Assembly (NCBI GenBank): GCA_017538105.1
Contig: JAFYJN010000099.1
Coordinates: 24,016 to 88,015 of the forward strand
Reading direction: 5' to 3'
DNA: 64,000 nt
Source of the DNA: Prevotella sp.
GTDB lineage: Bacteria; Bacteroidota; Bacteroidia; Bacteroidales; Bacteroidaceae
Every line of letters starts with the position of its first letter. The stretch's first letter is position 1. The notes under the pieces were generated by a model. It had not been told where the DNA came from, ran no database searches, and saw only the letters and a list, made by a program, of their open reading frames with translations. Both the position numbers and the translations under genes were made by a program. Below, piece by piece: positions 59,893 to 64,000 of the stretch.

Positions 59893-62385
59893 ATGGAAAA
59901 CAAACGCTATGGACATTTCGACGACCTTCACCGCGAATATGTCATCACCGACCCACAAACACCGTGGCCGTGGATCAACTACTTAGGCAACGAGGACTTC
60001 TTCTCGCTCATCTCCAACACGGCGGGTGGCTATTCATTCTACAAAGACGCCAAATTCCGACGCATCACTCGTTACCGTTACAACGGGGTGCCCATGGACA
60101 ACGGTGGTCGCTATTTCTATATCAATGACAATGGCACCATCTGGAACCCGGGATGGAAACCCTGCAAGACACCGCTCGATTTCTACGAGTGCCGCCACGG
60201 CATGAACTATACCCGCATCACCGGACGTAAGGGTGGGGTGGAGGCCTCTGTCCTCTTCTTCGTGCCGCTGGGCACGTGGGGCGAGGTGCAACGGTTAACG
60301 CTCACCAACCTCTCCGACGAAAAGAAAACGCTCAAACTCTTCTCTTTCCAGGAGTGGTGCCTCTGGAACGCGGCCACCGACATGGAGAACTTCCAGCGCA
60401 ACTTCTCCACGGGCGAGGTGGAGATAGAAGGGTCGACCATCTACCATAAGACGGAATACCGTGAACGCCGCAACCATTATGCGTTCTATTCGGTCAACAC
60501 GCCCATACATGGCTTCGACACCGACCGTGAGACGTTCATCGGTCTCTACAACGAGTTCGCCAATCCCGATGCGGTGGTAGAGGGAAAACCGCGCAACAGC
60601 CACGCCCACGGGTGGAGTCCCATCGCCTCGCATTACATCGAGGTGGAACTGCAACCGGGCGAAAAACGCGACTTCATCTTCCTGCTTGGCTACGTCGAGA
60701 ACGAACAGGACAAGAAATTCGTCAAGCCCTCCGATAGCACACTAAACACTAAACCCTCAACCATAAACAAGGAGAAGGCCCTCGCCATGATGGCGCAGTT
60801 CGATACGGTCGAAAAAGTGGAAAAAGCCTTCGCCGAACTCAACGCTTATTGGGACAACCTCCTTAATATATATAAGGTACGCACGGGTAACGACAAACTC
60901 GACCGTATGGTCAACATCTGGAACCAATACCAGTGCATGGTCACCTTCTGCATGTCGCGCTCGGCTTCGTTCTTCGAGAGCGGCATCGGACGTGGCATGG
61001 GCTTCCGCGACTCCAACCAAGACCTCGTGGGCTTCGTCCACCAGATTCCCGAACGCGCCCGCCAGCGTATCATCGACATCGCCTCCACACAGTTCCCCGA
61101 CGGTGGATGCTACCACCAGTACCAGCCGCTCACCAAACGTGGTAATAACGACATCGGCGGCGGATTCAACGACGACCCCTGCTGGCTAATCTTCGGTACC
61201 GTGGCATATATCAAGGAGACGGGCGATTTCTCCATCCTCGACGAGATGGTGCCCTTCGACAACCAACCGGGTTCGGAGGTGACGCTCTTCGAACACCTCC
61301 GCGTGTCGTTCGACCATGTGGTGAAAAACCTCGGACCGCACAAGCTGCCGCTCATCGGACGTGCCGACTGGAACGACTGCCTCAACCTCAACTGCTTCTC
61401 GTGGGATCCCAACGAAAGTTTCCAGACAACGGAAAACAAGAGCGAGGGCTCCAAGGCGGAATCGCTCATGATTGCGGGTCTCTTCGTGGTCACTGGCAAC
61501 GACTATGTGGCGTTGTGTCGCAAACTGGCCGAGAAATCCGACTGCTCCACGAAATACCTCGCCGAGGCGGAGCGTGCCGAGAAACATGTCCAGGAGATGG
61601 TTGAGGCGGTGAAACGCGACGGTTGGGATGGCGAGTGGTTCCTCCGCGCCTACGACTTCTTCGGCAATAAGATTGGTTCCGATGAGAACGAGGAAGGAAA
61701 AATCTTCATCGAGAGTCAGGGATGGTGTACCATGGCGGGCATTGGTCTCGAAGAGGGACTTGTCGGCAAGGCGCTCGATAGCGTGAAGGAACGCCTCGAA
61801 TGTGAACACGGCATTGTGCTCAACAACCCGGCATATACCGTTTACCATGTAGAGATGGGTGAGATATCCTCCTATCCCGAGGGATACAAGGAGAATGCGG
61901 GCATCTTCTGCCACAACAACCCGTGGGTCATCATCGGCGAGACGGTGGCGGGAAGAGGCGACGACGCGTGGAACCACTACCGTAAGATTCTGCCCTCCTA
62001 TGTCGAGGAGAAATACCAGACGCTGCATAAGGTGGAACCCTATGTCAATTGCCAGATGGTGGCGGGCAAGGATGCTTTCCGACCGGGCGAGGGCAAGAAC
62101 TCGTGGCTCACGGGTACGGCGGCATGGATGTGGTACACCATCTCCGAACATATCCTCGGCATCAAACCCGACTACGATGGTATCCTCATCGACCCCTGTC
62201 TGCCTTCCACGGCTAAGGAATACACGGTGAACCGCCGTTTCCGTGGCGCGGAATATACCATCCACGTCTCCAATCCCAATGGCGCCAACAAGGGCGTGAA
62301 GTCCATCACCCTCGACGGAAAACCCATCGACGGCACTGTCGTCCCCTTCACCCCCGGCACCCACACTGTCGAAGTAACATTGTAA
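59893..62385 (+). CDS. Cellobiose phosphorylase (GH94)
   Basis: 830 residues, very like clostridial cellobiose phosphorylases from start ([24 protein letters not shown]) to end. The enzyme splits cellobiose with phosphate to glucose-1-phosphate and glucose inside the cell, saving ATP; no signal peptide is seen. The [10 protein letters not shown] block (near residue 490) carries the catalytic acid Asp, and the QWCTMAG and [11 protein letters not shown] regions are also conserved. At residues about 279-293 ([14 protein letters not shown]) there is an insertion of repeat-type sequence between an N-terminal beta domain and the helical domain. It suggests growth on cellulose breakdown products. 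Confidence 0.93.
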   Translation: MENKRYGHFDDLHREYVITDPQTPWPWINYLGNEDFFSLISNTAGGYSFYKDAKFRRITRYRYNGVPMDNGGRYFYINDNGTIWNPGWKPCKTPLDFYECRHGMNYTRITGRKGGVEASVLFFVPLGTWGEVQRLTLTNLSDEKKTLKLFSFQEWCLWNAATDMENFQRNFSTGEVEIEGSTIYHKTEYRERRNHYAFYSVNTPIHGFDTDRETFIGLYNEFANPDAVVEGKPRNSHAHGWSPIASHYIEVELQPGEKRDFIFLLGYVENEQDKKFVKPSDSTLNTKPSTINKEKALAMMAQFDTVEKVEKAFAELNAYWDNLLNIYKVRTGNDKLDRMVNIWNQYQCMVTFCMSRSASFFESGIGRGMGFRDSNQDLVGFVHQIPERARQRIIDIASTQFPDGGCYHQYQPLTKRGNNDIGGGFNDDPCWLIFGTVAYIKETGDFSILDEMVPFDNQPGSEVTLFEHLRVSFDHVVKNLGPHKLPLIGRADWNDCLNLNCFSWDPNESFQTTENKSEGSKAESLMIAGLFVVTGNDYVALCRKLAEKSDCSTKYLAEAERAEKHVQEMVEAVKRDGWDGEWFLRAYDFFGNKIGSDENEEGKIFIESQGWCTMAGIGLEEGLVGKALDSVKERLECEHGIVLNNPAYTVYHVEMGEISSYPEGYKENAGIFCHNNPWVIIGETVAGRGDDAWNHYRKILPSYVEEKYQTLHKVEPYVNCQMVAGKDAFRPGEGKNSWLTGTAAWMWYTISEHILGIKPDYDGILIDPCLPSTAKEYTVNRRFRGAEYTIHVSNPNGANKGVKSITLDGKPIDGTVVPFTPGTHTVEVTL
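60727..60773. repeat. Simple-repeat insertion in the GH94 gene (family K)
   Basis: ACACTAAACACTAAACCCTC followed by AACCATAAACAA, read in frame as [12 protein letters not shown]. Similar words (AACACTCAACCATAA) precede murF-alr at 11262-11276. Confidence 0.65.
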
Positions 62386-62390
62386 TTCCC

Positions 62391-62423
62391 ATTCCCTCTC
62401 CCCTCCCGAAGGGGAGAGGGAAT
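62391..62423. terminator. Terminator hairpin / REP palindrome, family E (copy 8)
   Basis: ATTCCCTCTCCCC (62391-62403), loop TCCCGAA, GGGGAGAGGGAAT (62411-62423): a perfect 13-bp stem just after the GH94 stop. It lacks the G-rich tail of other family E copies and a T run. Confidence 0.75.
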
Positions 62424-62439
62424 GTTAAACAAGGTCCCT

Positions 62440-62497
62440 TTTTACTCTTTTACCTTTTTACCCTTTTACCTTTTTACCCTTTTACCCTTTTTACCCT
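62440..62497. repeat. Tandem simple repeat, family D (ACCCTTTTACCTTTTT)
   Basis: TTTTACCTTTTTACCCTTTTACC units end 6 bases before the next ATG. It is the reverse complement of the array at 15530-15632. Confidence 0.85.
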
Positions 62498-62503
62498 TAT
62501 ATC

Positions 62504-64000
62504 ATGTACAACAAAGAACTCATCATGAACGCCAACCCCCTGGTGGCGTTTCTCCAAAAGCCCTCGGCCGAATTCACCCGCGCCGACATCATCCACTTCG
62601 CTCGCGAACACGAGATACGCATGGTCAATTTCATGTACCCCGGCGGCGATGGCAAACTGAAAACCCTCAATTTCGTCGTCACCAACATGGCCTATCTCGA
62701 GACTATACTCACCTGCGGTGAGCGTGTCGACGGCTCCAGCCTCTTCACCTTCGTCCAGGCCGACAGCAGCGACCTTTATGTCATCCCGCGCTACTCCACA
62801 GCCTTCGTCGACCCCTTCGCCGAGATTCCCACGCTCTGCATGCTCTGCTCCTTCTTCGACAAGGACGGCAATGCCCTCGAGAGCGCACCGGAACAGACGC
62901 TGGCCAAGGCGTGCCGCGCCTTCCGTAAGGTCACGGGTATGGATTTTCACGCCATGGGCGAACTGGAGTATTATGTCATCTTTCCCGATGAAGGGATGTT
63001 CCCCGCCATCGACCAACATGGCTACCATGAGTCGGCACCCTATGCCAAGGCCAACGAGTTCCGCACCAAGTGCATGAAGTACATAGCCCAGGCGGGTGGA
63101 AACATCAAATACGGTCATTCCGAGGTGGGAAACTTCGTGCAGGATGGTATGGTCTACGAGCAAAACGAGATAGAGTTCCTTCCTGTCGAGGCAGAACGGG
63201 CGGCCGACCAGCTCACCATTGCCAAATGGGTCATCCGTAACCTGGCTTACCAGATGAACCTCAATGTCACCTTTGCCCCGAAAATCACTTCGGGCAAGGC
63301 GGGTTCGGGCTTGCATATCCACATGCGACTGATGAAAGATGGACGGAACCGTATGCTCGACAATGGACAACTCTCCGATGATGCGCGCCGCATGATTGCG
63401 GGCATGATGGACTTGGCACCGAGCATCACGGCTTTCGGCAACAAGAACCCCATGTCGTATTTCCGTCTCGTGCCCCATCAGGAGGCACCCACCAACGTGT
63501 GCTGGGGCGACCGTAACCGCTCCGTCCTCGTGCGTGTGCCGTTGGGATGGACGGCACAGGCGGATATGTGCAGCAAGGCCAATCCCCTCGAGCGCACCGA
63601 ACACCACGATACTTCGATGAAACAGACTGTCGAGATGCGTTCCCCCGACGGCTCGGCCGATGTTTACCAACTCATCGCCGGCCTTTGTGTCGCCTGTCGC
63701 CATGGCTTCGAGATGGCCGACGCTCTCGACGTGGCCGAACGGACGTATGTTAATGTCAATATCCACGACCAGGCCAATGCCGATCGCCTTGCAGAATTGG
63801 CACAACTGCCTGACAGTTGTGTGGCTTCTGCCGACTGTCTCGAGCAGCAGCGCAAGGTATACGAGGAATATGGAGTCTTCAGTCCCGCCATGATCGACGG
63901 CATCATCCGCGACCTCCGTGCTTTCGACGACCGTACCCTCCGCCACGATGTCACCCTTCATCCTTCTGACCTCGTCAATCTCGTCCGCCAATATTTCCAC
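62504..64000 (+). CDS. Glutamine synthetase family protein (3' end cut by the window)
   Basis: Open from the ATG at 62504 (MYNKELIMNANPLVAFLQKP) to the window edge, 499 codons, no stop yet. Residues about 260-270 (SGKAGSGLHIHMRL) form the GS catalytic loop with the His residues, and FMYPGGDGKLKTLNFVVT, MGELEYYVIF and FRLVPHQEAPTNVCWGDRNRSVLVRVP are GS domain blocks. It differs from GlnN and is closer to the GlnA-like type I fold; whether it makes glutamine or acts on another amine is unknown. The antisense strand is open over the whole gene as a codon-bias effect. Repeat DNA lies immediately upstream. Confidence 0.88.
   Translation, partial: MYNKELIMNANPLVAFLQKPSAEFTRADIIHFAREHEIRMVNFMYPGGDGKLKTLNFVVTNMAYLETILTCGERVDGSSLFTFVQADSSDLYVIPRYSTAFVDPFAEIPTLCMLCSFFDKDGNALESAPEQTLAKACRAFRKVTGMDFHAMGELEYYVIFPDEGMFPAIDQHGYHESAPYAKANEFRTKCMKYIAQAGGNIKYGHSEVGNFVQDGMVYEQNEIEFLPVEAERAADQLTIAKWVIRNLAYQMNLNVTFAPKITSGKAGSGLHIHMRLMKDGRNRMLDNGQLSDDARRMIAGMMDLAPSITAFGNKNPMSYFRLVPHQEAPTNVCWGDRNRSVLVRVPLGWTAQADMCSKANPLERTEHHDTSMKQTVEMRSPDGSADVYQLIAGLCVACRHGFEMADALDVAERTYVNVNIHDQANADRLAELAQLPDSCVASADCLEQQRKVYEEYGVFSPAMIDGIIRDLRAFDDRTLRHDVTLHPSDLVNLVRQYFH

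Noticed and set aside
61186-62364. 392-codon minus-strand frame
   Set aside because: Antisense to the well-conserved cellobiose phosphorylase; no recognisable protein features.
62474-64000. 508-codon open frame on the minus strand at the right edge
   Set aside because: It is antisense to the glutamine synthetase family gene, whose plus-strand frame has clear conserved motifs. The long open antisense frame comes from codon bias.

Overview
This 64 kb window is chromosomal DNA from a member of the Bacteroidota, most likely a Prevotella-type Bacteroidales. The evidence is the recurring TAnnTTTG (-7) promoter element, Fkp, a MurF-Alr fusion, B12-dependent RNR, type III glutamine synthetase, DapL, GSCFA and DUF4919 proteins, and the combination of moderate GC genes with very AT-rich intergenic DNA. 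No rRNA, tRNA, transposase, integrase or CRISPR array was seen. The last gene runs off the right edge and the first 63 bases are the end of a gene from the left.

Layout: 1-4.6 kb, esterase tail, M3 peptidase Dcp and an NAD-dependent epimerase (minus), and a DUF4919 protein. 4.7-15.5 kb, YfhO-type membrane protein, Fkp (GDP-fucose salvage), GSCFA protein, MurF-Alr (cell wall) and an MFS transporter. 15.7-18 kb, two lipoproteins around a nitroreductase. 18-25.5 kb, NrdJ, FolB, an N-acetylmuramoyl-L-alanine amidase, an MCE/MlaD protein and DnaA. 25.9-29.1 kb, a thiamine-uptake operon (TonB receptor and PnuT) under a TPP riboswitch. 29.4-32.4 kb, a candidate structured RNA followed by a HpaII-like (CCGG) restriction-modification pair. 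32.7-38.9 kb, a secreted protein, patatin-like lipase, fumarase class I and an M16 peptidase.

39-64 kb is a nitrogen-assimilation supercluster. Going left from about 49 kb, amtB-pyrG-purF-carAB-asnB takes up ammonium and holds four glutamine-using biosynthetic enzymes. Going right, gltB-gltD-dapF-dapL is followed by glnN (GSIII), a cellobiose phosphorylase and a second glutamine synthetase family gene. So ammonium uptake, glutamine and glutamate synthesis, and four major consumers of glutamine are adjacent and diverge from one control region.

Two things stand out. First, carAB is a single ORF that joins the glutaminase subunit to only the first half of the CarB synthetase; the second synthetase half is absent from its normal place. 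Second, the window is littered with about ten families of short simple or palindromic repeats at gene borders. Several have entered reading frames without breaking them (Fkp, GSCFA, CarAB, PurF, GltB, cellobiose phosphorylase) or now encode C-termini (epimerase, PnuT, PyrG, AmtB).
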